Source: Phymatolithon calcareum
Lineage: Eukaryota; Rhodophyta; Florideophyceae; Hapalidiales
Direction of reading: 5' to 3'
Length of the DNA: 64,000 nucleotides
NCBI GenBank assembly: GCA_977006965.1
Contig: OZ345367.1
Location: forward strand, 2,480,001 to 2,544,000
Shown here: piece after piece, positions 28,967 through 39,839 of the stretch
How positions within the stretch are numbered: the first letter of the stretch is position 1
How the letters are laid out: each line of letters opens with the position of its first letter
Made by a program: the position numbers and the translations under genes
Notes under the pieces: model-generated
What the model was told of the DNA's origin: nothing
The model's database searches: none
The model's input: the letters and a program-made list of their open reading frames with translations, nothing else

Positions 28967-30078
28967 TCTCAGGCGCGTTATCGGAGCGCTTTACCGGATC
29001 AGGAAAGGGAATGTCACGGATGGGAGAGTTACTCGCTGAGTACGCGTCAAGCCACCGAACAACGACCCGGAAGTCATCAATGTGGAAGTGCTATATCGAG
29101 TACTGTGCTGGTGACAATATCGAGCCCTTGCCAGCAACGGAGGCCAGTCTGTTGGGGTATATAGGATGGCTCTCAGAGCAACGGGACCGCGGCCACCGAT
29201 CCGTATCGAGCAATTCGTTGCCCATATACCTCTCTGCAGTAAGAATAACCCACCGCGACATAACAGGTGAACCCCTCCAGCCCTGTCCCATGGTTCAAAT
29301 TGCGATCGACAGCTACAGGAAATGGGAAGAGTCGAAATACCCACGCTTGGATAAGCGTACTGGAATCTCTGCAGAAGTTGTGCGAGAAATCTATGACATG
29401 GGCATGAAGAGCAGCGACAAGACTCTCGTCCGGGACGCGGCGATGACAGTTTTCTCGTTTTCCCTCAATGGGCTTCGCGATTCTTCCGTGGCAAGTCTGG
29501 AAGCGAGTTCAGTTGCAGTATCGTCGGAGAGTATAACCGCAAGCCTAAAAGTCGTGAAAGGAAGACAGGCAAGCTCTGAGCTGCCAGTGGCGTACCATCG
29601 CACCACGGGCCACGACGATAGTCCCATCGACTTATTTCGAAAGTGGGCGGCAATGCACAGCAACAGCCACTCCCGTTTCTTTGCGCTTGCGGGGGAGCCA
29701 GAAGAGTGGACCGACGGGCAGCTCTTTCAGAGCCTTGGGAAGTGCCTCGCGGCTGTGAATCACAGGCCGCTTCCGGGCTGCAAGTACGGGGCTCATTCAT
29801 TGCGCATTGCCGCGCATACGACCCAAGTGCTGCTCGGCATCGGCATGAATGTCGCATGGCGAGATTCGGCTGGGGGCCTCAAAGCGACGCAATGGCTAGG
29901 CTTTATTTTGACCGCACTATTCGGTTATCTCCAGCAGCGGCCTGGTTTTTCGGCGAGCCGAGCGTCGGGGGTCGCAGCTGCTAGCCGTTTCCAGCGCTCC
30001 TGGGAAGTCGCGCATACCGGGCAATGTGCACGGTACAATCACCGCCGTTGGCGTTTTCTTATGGATTTCGTTCATTGA
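28372..30078 (+). pseudogene. tyrosine recombinase, frameshifted before its catalytic Tyr
   Basis: Would integrate circular element DNA. The N-terminal SAM-like domain (LLAEYASSHRTTTRKSSMW, LLGYIGWLSEQR, YLSAVRITHR) is followed by SLNGLRDSSVASL (catalytic Arg), LKVVKGRQ (Lys) and GAHSLRIAAHT (His-x-x-Arg). The last part, RFGWGPQSDAMARLYFDRTI with the nucleophilic Tyr, lies in another frame (about 29862-29985). A one-base change near 29845-29862 therefore breaks the enzyme. The annotated frame goes on with unrelated residues to 30078. The start is uncertain, since the first 200 codons overlap the RT frame and may be partly non-coding in this frame. Confidence 0.8.
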
Positions 30079-30321
30079 AGAGTATACTTTTCATAAGTGA
30101 AGTATGATGATCACGAGATAGCGAGACAAAGCCGACGGACGAACCAGTGCCGGGCTGTTCGCGTACGCACCAGGAAGGACAGCTGGCCATCATGAGCAGA
30201 CACTGCGACCGACACTGTCGCCTTTGCCCCACCGACAGTCCCAGCGATCCTCACCACTTCGGACTATAAGAGCGCAGCTGCGACGCGCACCTGAATGTCC
30301 GAAGCAAGCCTCTCTCTTCTC
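30070..30321 (+). repeat. right 252-bp direct repeat of the recombinase retroelement
   Basis: Identical to 26458-26709. The following 340 bases (30322-30661) hold a CCACCCACCCAC run and no gene. Confidence 0.95.
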
Positions 30322-30661
30322 CCCACCCACCCACAACCTTCTCTATCATAGCGACTTGCCTCTCTCTCCTCATTTAGTGCTCAAAGGTTTTCTAATATGC
30401 CTTCACATTTATTTGCGCAAACTCAACCAGTGCCGGATTTGGCGCAGCGTTCGCAACGGCGTGAACACTTAAGTCGCGTTTTGGCACTGAGACCGAGACT
30501 AGGTTCCTTGGGTGTCCAGAGTTGGATATCAAGGAATCTCGGTTCCACAAACTACCCCTACGAATTCAGCAGATAGCGTAGGAGGGCGCTTCCGTACAAA
30601 CGTCGAGTACAAGCGTCTTGACCGTGCTTTAGCTGTGCTAGTTCGCTAAAGTAAAGAAGTC

Positions 30662-31418
30662 ATATTTCGTCGCAGAAAAACTATCTGAAGAGCATTTTGG
30701 AAAAGTTCGGCATGTCTGATTGCAAGCCTAATGTCGTGCCAATCAACGCTGAAATTGCAAAGGATTTACAGGGTTTGGAAGAAACCCAAGCAAAAGGTGT
30801 CCCCTATCGTGAATTAATCGGCTCCGTCATGTACCTTGCAACGGCAACAAGGCCGGATATCATGTTCGCGATTTCATTTCTGGCGAGATACATGCATAAT
30901 TATTCCGCTGCGCACTGGACGACAGGTAAATCGCTGCTGCGCTACTTATCAGGAACCTCAAATTTCCGACTGGAGTTCGGGGGTAAATTGGAGATTGCCT
31001 GGTTCACTGATTCGGACTGGGCGGGCGATTTACAGAAACGGAAGTCTACGAGTAGCTACATGTTCAAAATTGGTGACGGAGCGATTTCATTGAAGTCCAA
31101 GCTTCAGAGCGTCGTGGCCGAGTCCTCAATGGAGGCCGAGTATATTGCGCAAGCACAGGCTGTGCGCGAGGCGTTATGGGTGCGGAGCTTGTTAATTGAA
31201 CTGCACGAAATCTCTAATACTGACAACGTCAAGATAATTTGCGACAATACCATGGCAATCGGGCTCGCACAAGAGAAGGTCGTGAGGCAAAATCAAAGAA
31301 CATCAATGTCGTATACCACATGACTCGCGATTATGTCGAAAAAGGTTTGGTCGTTTTCAAATACCTTCCGGCAGCAAAGATGGCAGCGGATGGTTTTACC
31401 AACCCCTTGCTCGTGTGA
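30662..31418 (+). pseudogene. pol: copia RT end and RNase H
   Basis: ISSQKNYLKSILEKFGMSDC, GVPYRELIGSVMYLATATRP, WFTDSDWAGD (RNase H Asp), SVVAESSMEAEYIAQAQAV, IICDNTMAIGLAQ. A one-base frameshift near 31290 moves the last motif (NINVVYHMTRDYVEKG, AADGFTNPLLV) into another frame. A purine-rich stretch and TGTTGAG at 31488-31504 follow, as at a 3' LTR. Confidence 0.85.
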
Positions 31419-31587
31419 AACATTTGCGCTTTATTGAGATGATCGGTAAGGGCCATGCGGAAAAGGCTGTGAAAAGCGATAAGCCTGCGGGGGCGTGTTG
31501 AGTTTTATATGTCATACTCCAGTAGTAGTTTAGTATCAGTCATATCTCTGAAAACCCTAAGTCTGTCTGAGCGGCACCGACGTCGCC

Positions 31588-32450
31588 CTGAAAAAAGTGG
31601 CAAAATTCGCTAAATCGGCATCCCATGCAAAAACTGCTACTCGTTATGATACACAGAGTACTCTATAAAAATAAACTTGTCAAAAAAAGTAAAACTTGTT
31701 TCGTGCGCTACTCTCAATGCTTTAGCTCCTCGTCCATCTCTTTCATCGCAGGCGGTGAGGTCAATTATCATGGACTGAGCTGCTTTGTCGATGTTTTTTC
31801 GTTTCGCCTCAACAATATTGTGGATGTTCGGCCTGGCGCATTTCTGCGAGAATTGACCAGTGTTTCCGCACGAGGAGTAGTGACGGGCTCTCACTTCGGA
31901 CGGCAGCTGGGGCCTCTTACGCTTGCCTACCGGCTTAGCGACAAGTTCAAACGGCACCAAATTATCCTGTACTAGCTGGTCACCAGTGACTGCAACACGA
32001 GTGTTGCTTGGCCCATGTTTTCAACAACTGTGCGTCCCTGAACCAGTTCTTGTTCCACGGGTCGAACGCGACCCTATCAGTGCCTTGCCAATAGACGTTT
32101 TCTGGGCGATTGCAAGGTTGACAACGTCGTCGAGGTTTGCTCCAAGGTAGTCGCCCACACTTAGCACGAGCTCCTTCTTCTCCATTACTTCAGACGGTTC
32201 GGACGAGAGTGTGTTGAGTGAGCTTAGCAGTCGAATGCCACGAGGTGCAGAGCGCTTTGCGTAGCGGATGAGTAGCGTTGTGATAAACTTCTGTCCAGTT
32301 TTTACAGTCTTCCTCATTGCTCATGTACTGGCGTGATGGGATGTATCTAGGGTTAGCTAGCTCATATCATAAAGAGCTGTAGCGTTTGCAAGAGGTGCCG
32401 ATTTAGCGAGTTATGCCACCTTTTTCGGTCCATGTAGCGAATTTCATTCC
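31588..32450 (-). mobile_element. DNA transposon remnant with inverted ends and zinc-knuckle ORF
   Basis: 31588-31650 and 32385-32450 are imperfect inverted repeats sharing AAAAAxGTGGCA, TTCGCTAAATCGGCA / CTCGCTAAATCGGCA. Between them on the minus strand a frame (31637-31960) contains YSSCGNTGQFSQKC, a CCHC knuckle with His changed to Gln. A second frame (32021-32317) has VMEKKELVLSVGDYL. Knuckles at transposase C-termini occur in MULE-type elements, so a MULE remnant is possible. No catalytic domain is visible. Confidence 0.4.
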
Positions 32451-32559
32451 TTGTTGCGATCTCCGATTTTCGTAGACAACTTGTGGAGGTATCAAGGCAT
32501 CAATCATTTTCTCGTGCACACGCTTCATTAAATTGTGTTTCATCCTAATAACCAAACAT

Positions 32560-33250
32560 TTTTTCAAGTTTATTTAAAAGCCCCACAGACTTCCAAAGAT
32601 ATGGGAAAGGCTTGCTCACATGCTTTCTTCTGCGAAACGCCAACCAGAAGGGCGGACGGGAAAGCTTAGGATCCAAGGTAATCCTATCTCAGTCCCCGTA
32701 CGGAATCGTTGGGGCTTGGGTTCAACCTCTTTTTTGCCTTGCCTTCTGCGAATAAATAAATGCCTTCTTCTTTCTCCTTGCGTTCTGCGAGTGTCTGATA
32801 AATAGTAAGAGCCCATCTAACCCTTTTTCTGTTTCTAGTCTTCTTTTTCACTCGATGTCGTACCCTGCTAGAGTGCGTTCAAGGCTCTCCATATGCTCTC
32901 TAGCTCTCGTTCCGAATTCTTCAGCAATAATTCTTGTTGACACCTGCGGGAATCTTCCACAGGCGTACAGCAGCGCGAGTTGCATGTGCTTCACTCTGGG
33001 AAACTTGAGGATTGCTGGCAATTCTCGTGTCTTGTCGTATGGAATCTTCCCTCTCCGGTTTTATTCAAGGCGGTCTACTTCCTTTGCCAGATTTTTGGAT
33101 CGAAGTGTTTTTGAGGACTGGATTGTTTGGATATGCTTTACAGCTTCACCTTTCGAAGTTGTTTTTTCTTCCAGTCGCTTCATTTATAAACGTTCGTTCT
33201 TTCGCCTTAGTCCTTCTCAGCATTTCAAAGGCCTATATTTCCCGTCGATG
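32560..33250 (-). mobile_element. 5'-truncated LINE fragment
   Basis: Minus-strand coding end (about 32862-32995) with LLYACGRFPQVSTRIIAEEFG, clearly the same domain as KYASGRFPQVSTTLISNTFG at 23520-23690. The 3' end on that strand reads GGGCTTTTAAATAAACTTGAAAAAA. The stretch 33000-33130 also matches 24455-24600. Confidence 0.65.
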
Positions 33251-33259
33251 TAAGACAGT

Positions 33260-34150
33260 TTGAATCCGGCGAAGGAGACGGGGCCTGTCCTTCCTTCCTC
33301 GGCCAGTGGCCCCATTACTTGGTGAAGAATACAATTTGATGGAACGCAGGAAAATGTTTATGGAACAATCGAAGCAGGGACGAAGACGAATGTCCTACGC
33401 CTCGAAGAGAAAAGGCACACAATAAACCACGTGTTAAATACGGTTTGACCGAATCACCGTTCAGCCGCACGACCATTCGTTTCAACGAGTGTCCTGGATA
33501 TTCTCATACCCAACTCGTAGCCTGCAGTAACCGCCACGAGAGCCGATCCAGAAACGACCAACACTGAAAATAAATCAAATGTATAGGAAAATCCCCGAGC
33601 TCAGGATCATGGCACCTGTGCTGCAATGCTCCGTGAGTTAGTTTTCCTTTCATTCTTCCCCCTTTCTTTAAGCAGTCTACTGTATGCTACTGAGCCTTAT
33701 AGTGGTAGTGGCCGTCGGTTCCGGAGAGGAACCAAGGAGGCACTGTGTTCTGTGATTCCGGTTCCATCGCTGACTGATCTCGAGCTCGGGTCAGCTCGTT
33801 GCCATTGTCATTACGCAACCTACTCCGTTCGAGCTCTATCTTCTGTTTGCTTTCGTCTTCTCTCTCTATTTCTCTCCTCTCTCAGCCGTCCGCTCGTGCG
33901 GTCCTAGAACTCGTGGCTGTAGCTCGCGTTCGGCTTCGCTCCGCCGTGCTACTATGGAAAGGGGGTCTCGAAAACCCCACTCGACGAGCTCTCCACAGGG
34001 TTTTACTTAACTGGTCTCCAGACCTAGAAAGGTTCACCTTTCTATCTCTTCGTTCTTCCCGTATCTGGGAAGTACAGTTCTGTGAAGACCCATCAAACTT
34101 TTTCGCCCTAAACAAACGTTGGCATTTCGCCGTTGGCCTCCGACGCCAAC
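33260..34150 (+). other. probable leader or LTR region of the following gypsy element
   Basis: No gene. A pyrimidine-rich tract (33844-33886, TCTTCTCTCTCTATTTC) and several short GC-rich direct runs precede the gag start. I could not find a second copy to define an LTR. Confidence 0.3.
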
Positions 34151-37100
34151 ATGCCGAGATTCAAACCCCAAGAACGTCCCGGAGGGCCATCCAGGACGTT
34201 TGGAACGTCGAACAAGAATTCCCGTAAGGGATAGAATGCCAATTCCGACTCTCGAACTTCCGGCGGAGAGCAGGTCGCTCCAGGTCATGGCCATATTTTG
34301 CGCAGTCGAGTGTTCTCGAGGCAGAGCTCACGCACATGTGCCGCCGGTCTCGGTTCCACCCCGAGTAAAGCGGAAAACGGCTATCATGAGCCGGGAAGCG
34401 TACATCTTACACAAGAATCCGAACCCAAGCAGGAGAATGCCCTATCCAGGGACGCACAAGGTTCGGTTCTACACCTCATCAAGTTCCGACTCACGCCAGT
34501 TCGTCAGGGTGTTTCGGACTTGACGGATTCAATGAACGTGCTAATGTTAAAGGAAGACTTCCCCTTACGCCACTCCAGAGGATATACGCAATCTACGAGC
34601 AGACGTGAACAGGGTCATGGAAGATCTGCGGATGATTCTAGTTGACGTTGAGAATCATTACGAGATGGTTAAAATGTGGCAAAGCTCGTGTCAAGCAATC
34701 AGCGATGCAGATGACGGCGGTACGTCACTGAGCGTCTCTAATTCAAAAGCTGATTGCAAGACGGTCTTTCCGGCACCGGCGCGACGGTGAATCGAATTCA
34801 TTCCACCAATTTCGTCCGAAGTCCGTCACTTGAACCCCATAAAAGTGAGGAGATCTAAAATTCAAAAGTCCTCCAAGAGTGATATCCGTCGCACAGGCCG
34901 GATTGACAAGTTCACGGACTCCTCCGGCAGCTCATCGGATAGGGATGACAACAGCACGGACGAAAACCCGGAAGACAGTGGGGAGGACGACTATGACGGA
35001 ATCTCAAGTCAGAGTTGCTCGGATTCTTCAACTGACCGTTCCTACCGGGGCCATGGGCATAGACGCAAAAGCTCGCACCGCTACGGATCCCGATCCCGGG
35101 AACGTTCGCGAAAGATTACGGCTTCGGATCGTACGCAAGACTCAGAGAAAGAAGGAGAAAGAGAGAAAAGGTCCAAGTCCCATAGGTCTACGCAGCCTTC
35201 GCGCCACAAACTCCCGCAACAAAGAAAGATCTATCATATAGAACGTACCGACTCCAGAACACTTCAAAAGGTCGCGACTCAAGAGAAACCAGAAAAGTAA
35301 AGGACCAGATAAGACGACTGGAGCTGACGTCACTATCGAAGGCCCCGTTCGACGGGAAAAACCCAATCCGCATCCTGGACTTCCTATGTCGCTTCGTTCG
35401 TGAAGCTGATATACTTCGGATGAGCGAGGTACAAGCTTACCTAGCGGTCCCGCATTACCTTTCCGGGTTCGCTCTGGGCCAACTTGAATCCATTCGCGAT
35501 TCATCCTCGACAACGAGTGGTGGTGTAACATGGTGGCCGGAAGCAATTCAGTACCTACTCTGATCGCTTCCTACCTCATCATTGATACAATCGCAACTAC
35601 GAGATTTGCGCGATGTACAGCAAGACGGGGAGGACGAGCGAGCGAATTACAGCACACGGCTCGATTTCGCCCGCCGTCGGGCTGGTAATGTTTTCTCGTT
35701 GGACGAAAAATGCGCGATGTTCGAGTCCGGGCTCGCACCGGAAATAGAGCCACTTGTGTCCCGACATCGGGAGGGTCATCTAGAGATCTGCTTCCTCGAA
35801 CTGGTCGAGTTCTCATGCACCGAATGCGCCGCTAGTAGGGCTCTTGTTCGGAAGACAACAACTTCACAGCGGCACACTACGTTACGACGCCGTGCCCCTG
35901 CATGTTTTTGGAGAGCACAGACTCACCTTTCGCAGGTTACAGCGGTCAGCAGGGCAGTCGTGAGCTTCTCTTTCTCGGCGGCTCCGATTCATCTGGCATT
36001 TTTTCTCGATCACGACCTCCGACTTGACGTCGACTATCGTGGATCCCTTCGAGTTGGACCCAGTCCGAGTTGAATATCTACTTCTGGCAACAACTCGCAA
36101 GTTCGCTCCCATCGCACGAAACCGTCTCGTTCTCACCGGACACATTCCCGGTACGCGGGGAAACTCTAAGAGACCGGGGTGGATCGATAGACCCTGACCG
36201 CGAGCCGTGCGTCGAGAAGACCTCATCTGTTTTCACTGCTATGCAGTGGGGCACATTGCGCCGGAATGCGGGGAGTCAGACTTGTGCCTGGTCACAAAAA
36301 ATGTCAAACAGCTGACTGAAGAAGGTAAACGGAGCGTTTCGACGGAGAGCGATCATCGGGGGAAATCCCTTTGCGAAACCGAGGACACCCAGACAATTGC
36401 GCCAATACTGTTTCTAAAAACTAATCTTGCGGGCCCCCCTAACTGTGGAAGACTCAGCGAGCATTTCGCCCCCGTGCTGGAAAAAACGAGGTGCCCAGAA
36501 GCCCGATCAAAGTACTTACGCGCAACTAAATGTCATGCGGTGGTTTTTGTCCGTCTTGGGTGCAACAGAGAGCCCCAAAAGCGCCGGATGCATTTGTTCG
36601 ATGGCGACTAAGCGGAATTACAAGGTATACGCTTTTTTCGGGGACCAAAAACATAGCCCAATCCGGAATCTTGATATTCTTGACACCGTCGCTGGACCCA
36701 ATTTTGTCTGCAAATGCGAACTGTCCTCGGAGCTTCAACAGAAAGTTACTAAGAGATATCTTCTGCCCGATATCCGGGAAGTAAATGGACGACCGCTACG
36801 CTTGGAATGGACAATAATATTAACTGTTCAGTTGGGGCAGTATTCTGCTAGGATAGAGTTTATTGTTTGCGACCGCCTAGCAGATTGAGATGACCGACGG
36901 TACGCGTATCCTTATCACTCGGCGAGCACTGAAGCGACCACCCAGTGCCCCTCCACTTCCGGTTGTGCAAGAGTACGACCGTACACTTGGTCGCGTATCA
37001 ACAAAGCTACGCCTAGCCAAAGCGACCACGCTGGCTCCCGAATCCCAAACATGTGAGATGGTGTAGTCTGAGCAGGTGGGACTGGCAGTGCTGTAGCCCA

Positions 37101-37735
37101 TTTCGAAATTTTATTCCGCGCACGGGATTTCGATCTCGAATTAAGTGGCCAGCCTATCACCAAAAGAGCCATTCTGGATTATGGTAGCGAATTTTTCGAA
37201 AGTGGAACGCTCTCTGAAAAAGGGGCAAGTGGTGGGTACGGTCTTGCCACACTCGACAGAAGTGCTTAACAGCTCTTTTTCCATCGCAGAGGTTCTGGGA
37301 TTGATCCCAGACACCGAAGCAGCATCTCGTTCCCCCGTGACAACCCAACGGGGGAAATACTAGTGCAGAATCGCGAAGTTCTTGCGAGCTTAGACCTGTC
37401 TCACGTAGCCGAAGATCATCGGGAATCTATTCTTGATCTCGAAATTCCCTTTTTCGCGAATGTGGAGCGGTGAGCTTAGCGAAATATCGGCGATCACGCA
37501 CCAGATTTACCTGACTCCAGGAGCAAGACCGGTCGCCTCGCCGCCGTTTCGCGCAGGCCTTTGAGCCCGGCAGGTGGAACAGGCGGAAGTGGATCGCATG
37601 TTGTTGACAGGAGTCACTGGGCTAGAGCAATCTCCCTGGGCGTCTCCGGTGTTTATGTACCCAATCCGATGGATTTTTGCGCTTTTGCGTCGATTACTGT
37701 AAGCTCAATGCAGTGACCGTTCACTAAAGTTCTGA
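34151..37735 (+). pseudogene. decayed Ty3/gypsy retrotransposon (gag, protease, start of RT)
   Basis: Plus-strand order: MPRFKPQERPGG (34151), a Ser/Arg/Asp-rich region (34830-35300: SSGSSSDRDDNS, SRSRERSRK), a capsid-like part (35300-35850: FDGKNPIRILDFLCRFVREA, VPHYLSGFALGQLESIR), a zinc knuckle CFHCYAVGHIAPEC (about 36228-36269), a protease-like LDTVAGPNFVCK (about 36685), NFSKVERSLKKGQVVGTV (37189-37242), and the RT beginning: ISAITHQIYLTPGARPV, EVDRMLLTGVTGLEQSPWASP. At least five frameshifts or stops interrupt it, and it ends in the RT near 37735. The absence of an integrase upstream of RT fits Ty3/gypsy order. Confidence 0.75.
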
Positions 37736-38032
37736 AGTTCTAGCACCTAGCGGAGATCGAGATAATGTTAGTTTACTTCCTTGACGGCCTTTTGTGCGGC
37801 TTCTGTCAAGGTCGTTAAGTGCATTGTGTACTCCCAGGGTGGCTGTAGTAGCGCCTTGTATATCTCTATACACTTCTATATACTTAACCATTCTATTGAA
37901 TACTACCAGTGTCCGCAACTTGTATACGGCCGTCCTTGTTTTCTTTAGTCGTTGCATCACTTGCGTATCTGTGACTCTTCCGAGGCCTAGAGATACTACG
38001 AGGTACGTGACCTCCGGCACGTGTGCCAGGAC
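37736..38032. other. no recognisable gene
   Basis: A minus-strand open frame of 156 codons spans 37724-38194 but crosses into the MITE and shows no motif; it is probably chance. Confidence 0.3.
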
Positions 38033-38278
38033 CAGGGGTCGTGCGCAATCCATTGCTATTGCAATTAATTGCAATTCATAGCAATTCGACCCAAATTGGG
38101 TTCTGATGAAGAATTGCAATTCGAATTGCTGGTCGGTAGGTTGTACGAAAGTGTATAGTTCAGCAAGAGCAGAGTTGAAGGAAATAACGATCACTTCAAA
38201 TGTATCATGCGTAGTACGTGATAATTAGTTGTCGGTAGCATCTAATTTTATTATATAACTCGGGCCAGTATAAGCGTT

Positions 38279-38358
38279 CACCGGGGGAGCACTGCACCAT
38301 TTTGGCCCAAATCAACTAAATAACTATCGGGCCAAAATGTTGCCGTGCTCCCCTAGTG
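38279..38358. mobile_element. 80-bp hairpin mini-element
   Basis: Left CACCGGGGGAGCACTGCACC; the reverse complement of the right end is CACTAGGGGAGCACGGCAAC; both continue ATTTTGGCCC. Nested in the hAT MITE. TSD unclear (perhaps TT). Confidence 0.7.
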
Positions 38359-38404
38359 TTAGGTACGTAAAATTCTACGTACTGTATACAGTTACAACGT
38401 TCCT

Positions 38405-38488
38405 GAATTCAACCATCCATGTGCTCGTTCTATTGTAATGGTCTGCGTAGACCACTACAACAGAACGATCACATGGATGGTTGAATTC
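38405..38488. repeat. 84-bp hairpin
   Basis: GAATTCAACCATCCATGTG (from 38405) is repeated exactly in reverse complement ending at 38488, with inner TCGTTCT/AGAACGA pairing. Confidence 0.8.
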
Positions 38489-39189
38489 ATTCATCCGTTC
38501 AAGTATAACGGTATGGGTGTCTAGAGTGCCGTTTCTGAAAAGACAGATAGAAGAGTCAATATAAAAAGTGAAGTCGTACATTTATCCAAAGCACACTACC
38601 AGACCCAGTCGACAACACCTAAACAAATTTCGCTCTTCCAATCATGGTACTACCTATTCCGAAACCGAAGCCGAAACAAGTTGTACAGCAGCTAATGCAA
38701 CTCCTTCGCGAACAGCCTCGAGATATCCATTCACGTCAATCAACCGCTCTTATTGGGATGATCAAACTGTGAAGGAAGCTATGTCAAGCGTTGTCAACCA
38801 GCGTGTTGAACAGGCTATCGAAGACGAAAGTTTCGTACACCTAGGAGAAGAGGCATGAATAAACAATTAACTTGACTATTGCGGGAAGTATTCAAATTGC
38901 AATTCGAATTGCTGACTAACCGTAGTGAGCAATTGAATTGTTTAATTGCGCGACAAACAGCAATGTCGAGCAATGGAATTGGCACTACCCCTGGCCAGGA
39001 CCTTGTTCGCGAGCTTGAATGTCTAGCCCAATGTTTCCTCTGTTTTGTGTTCCACGTCATCTTTCGTCGTGTGCCCATTGAGTAGCTATATCCAATAGGC
39101 CTTATACATTCCCTCTAGTGTGCGCAGGGCCCAGGTACTCCACATCGGTCTTGTGCACTGGATGTCGTGCCCGCTATTATGATGCTGCG

Positions 39190-39790
39190 GATGGGCCATA
39201 CTTGCACATGTCACTCGTATGTCTATGCGCTGCATCGCTGCCTTTTGCGTAGGTTGTAGAATACAAGGTAGTTAGTTCCTTCCTCAGAGTCAAGGAAGGT
39301 GGGGAGTTCGTCGGATTTCGGCTCGAATGCTCGGATCGTGTCACGCTCAACTTCGCCTGCACGCCCCTTTAACCACGCAGAGTCGGAGTTCTTTCCACCC
39401 TTCTTGTTCGCAACCTTCGCCTCGCAAGCCAGCAGGGAGACAATCGCGCTCAACTCAAGTTCGTCGCCGGAAGATGACGGCGTCCCAACTCTTGACCGCA
39501 ACCCGTTTCGCCGCACAAGCCAGTTCGGTGACATTAGCGCTCGGGGTCCATTTTCCGCTTTTCGCGCACCATTCTCAAGGTCAGCAGACAAGCCAAGTTC
39601 GCCGCCGGAGGACGACGCTGACGTCTACATGCTTACTCTGTTTGGTGTCTGGTATCTATTGGGGGTTGTGTTTGTCCTTCTTTCCATCTCTTTCTGTCTT
39701 GTCTCTCCCGCTCTTTTTCTCTCTCTCCTCTCTTGAGCTTTTTCTCTCCTATGTGGCGTCGGGTTATTTTGATCCTGGCGCTACACTGCA
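39190..39790 (+). mobile_element. LINE-associated repeat copy, inverted relative to 2540-3350
   Basis: Reverse-complement match to 2590-3330: the CACGCGGAG-type module, GCGAACTTGGCTTG (reversed), then a pyrimidine tract at 39658-39740 and GTGGCGTCGGGTTATTTTGATCC. No intact gene. Confidence 0.65.
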
Positions 39791-39839
39791 CTGTTTGCGT
39801 CAGGCGGCAGTGGCCGAAGGTTTTGTTTCATCTGCAGTG

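Larger units (their letters stand above)
26456..30661 (+). mobile_element. tyrosine-recombinase retrotransposon (DIRS/Ngaro-like) with identical 252-bp direct repeats
   Basis: Splits the copia RT between RQIY and ISSQKNYLKSIL. It has a 252-bp repeat at 26458-26709 and an exact copy at 30070-30321 (252/252 by eye), an RT-RNase H frame (26612-28966) and an overlapping tyrosine recombinase frame (28372 to about 29985). After the second repeat come 340 bases without a recognised match. There is no integrase, no gag and no obvious TSD, as expected for recombinase-inserted retroelements. The perfect repeats imply a very recent insertion. Confidence 0.85.
21117..31600 (+). mobile_element. decayed copia retrotransposon hosting nested insertions
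   Basis: A second, unrelated Ty1/copia element. Its fragments read in order: gag (21163-21868), protease (21870-22306), integrase (23062-23350 and 24597-25200), RT (25460-25967 and 26175-26455), then RT end and RNase H (30662-31418). A purine-rich stretch and TGTTGAGTTT at 31488-31504 mark the probable 3' LTR start. The 5' end, including the LTR and the first part of gag, is absent. It was entered by a LINE (22307-23047), another LINE (23351-24586), a solo LTR (25968-26169) and a tyrosine-recombinase retroelement (about 26456-30661). The end of the 3' LTR is not defined. Confidence 0.9.
38033..38993. mobile_element. non-autonomous hAT element (961 bp) with nested hairpins
   Basis: Termini CAGGGGTCGTGCGCAATCC and, reversed at the other end, CAGGGGTAGTGCCAATTCC. 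Flanked by the perfect 8-bp TSD GCCAGGAC (38025-38032 and 38994-39001). Both ends are rich in AATTGCAATT and ATTGCT motifs. It is not a deletion form of the hAT at 13720, since the termini differ. It contains two hairpin elements, at 38279-38358 and 38405-38488. Confidence 0.92.

Noticed and set aside
38033-38993. Deletion derivative of the hAT at 13720-16129
   Set aside because: Terminal sequences differ (CAGGGGTCGTGC against CAGGCATTGGGA), so it belongs to another hAT family.
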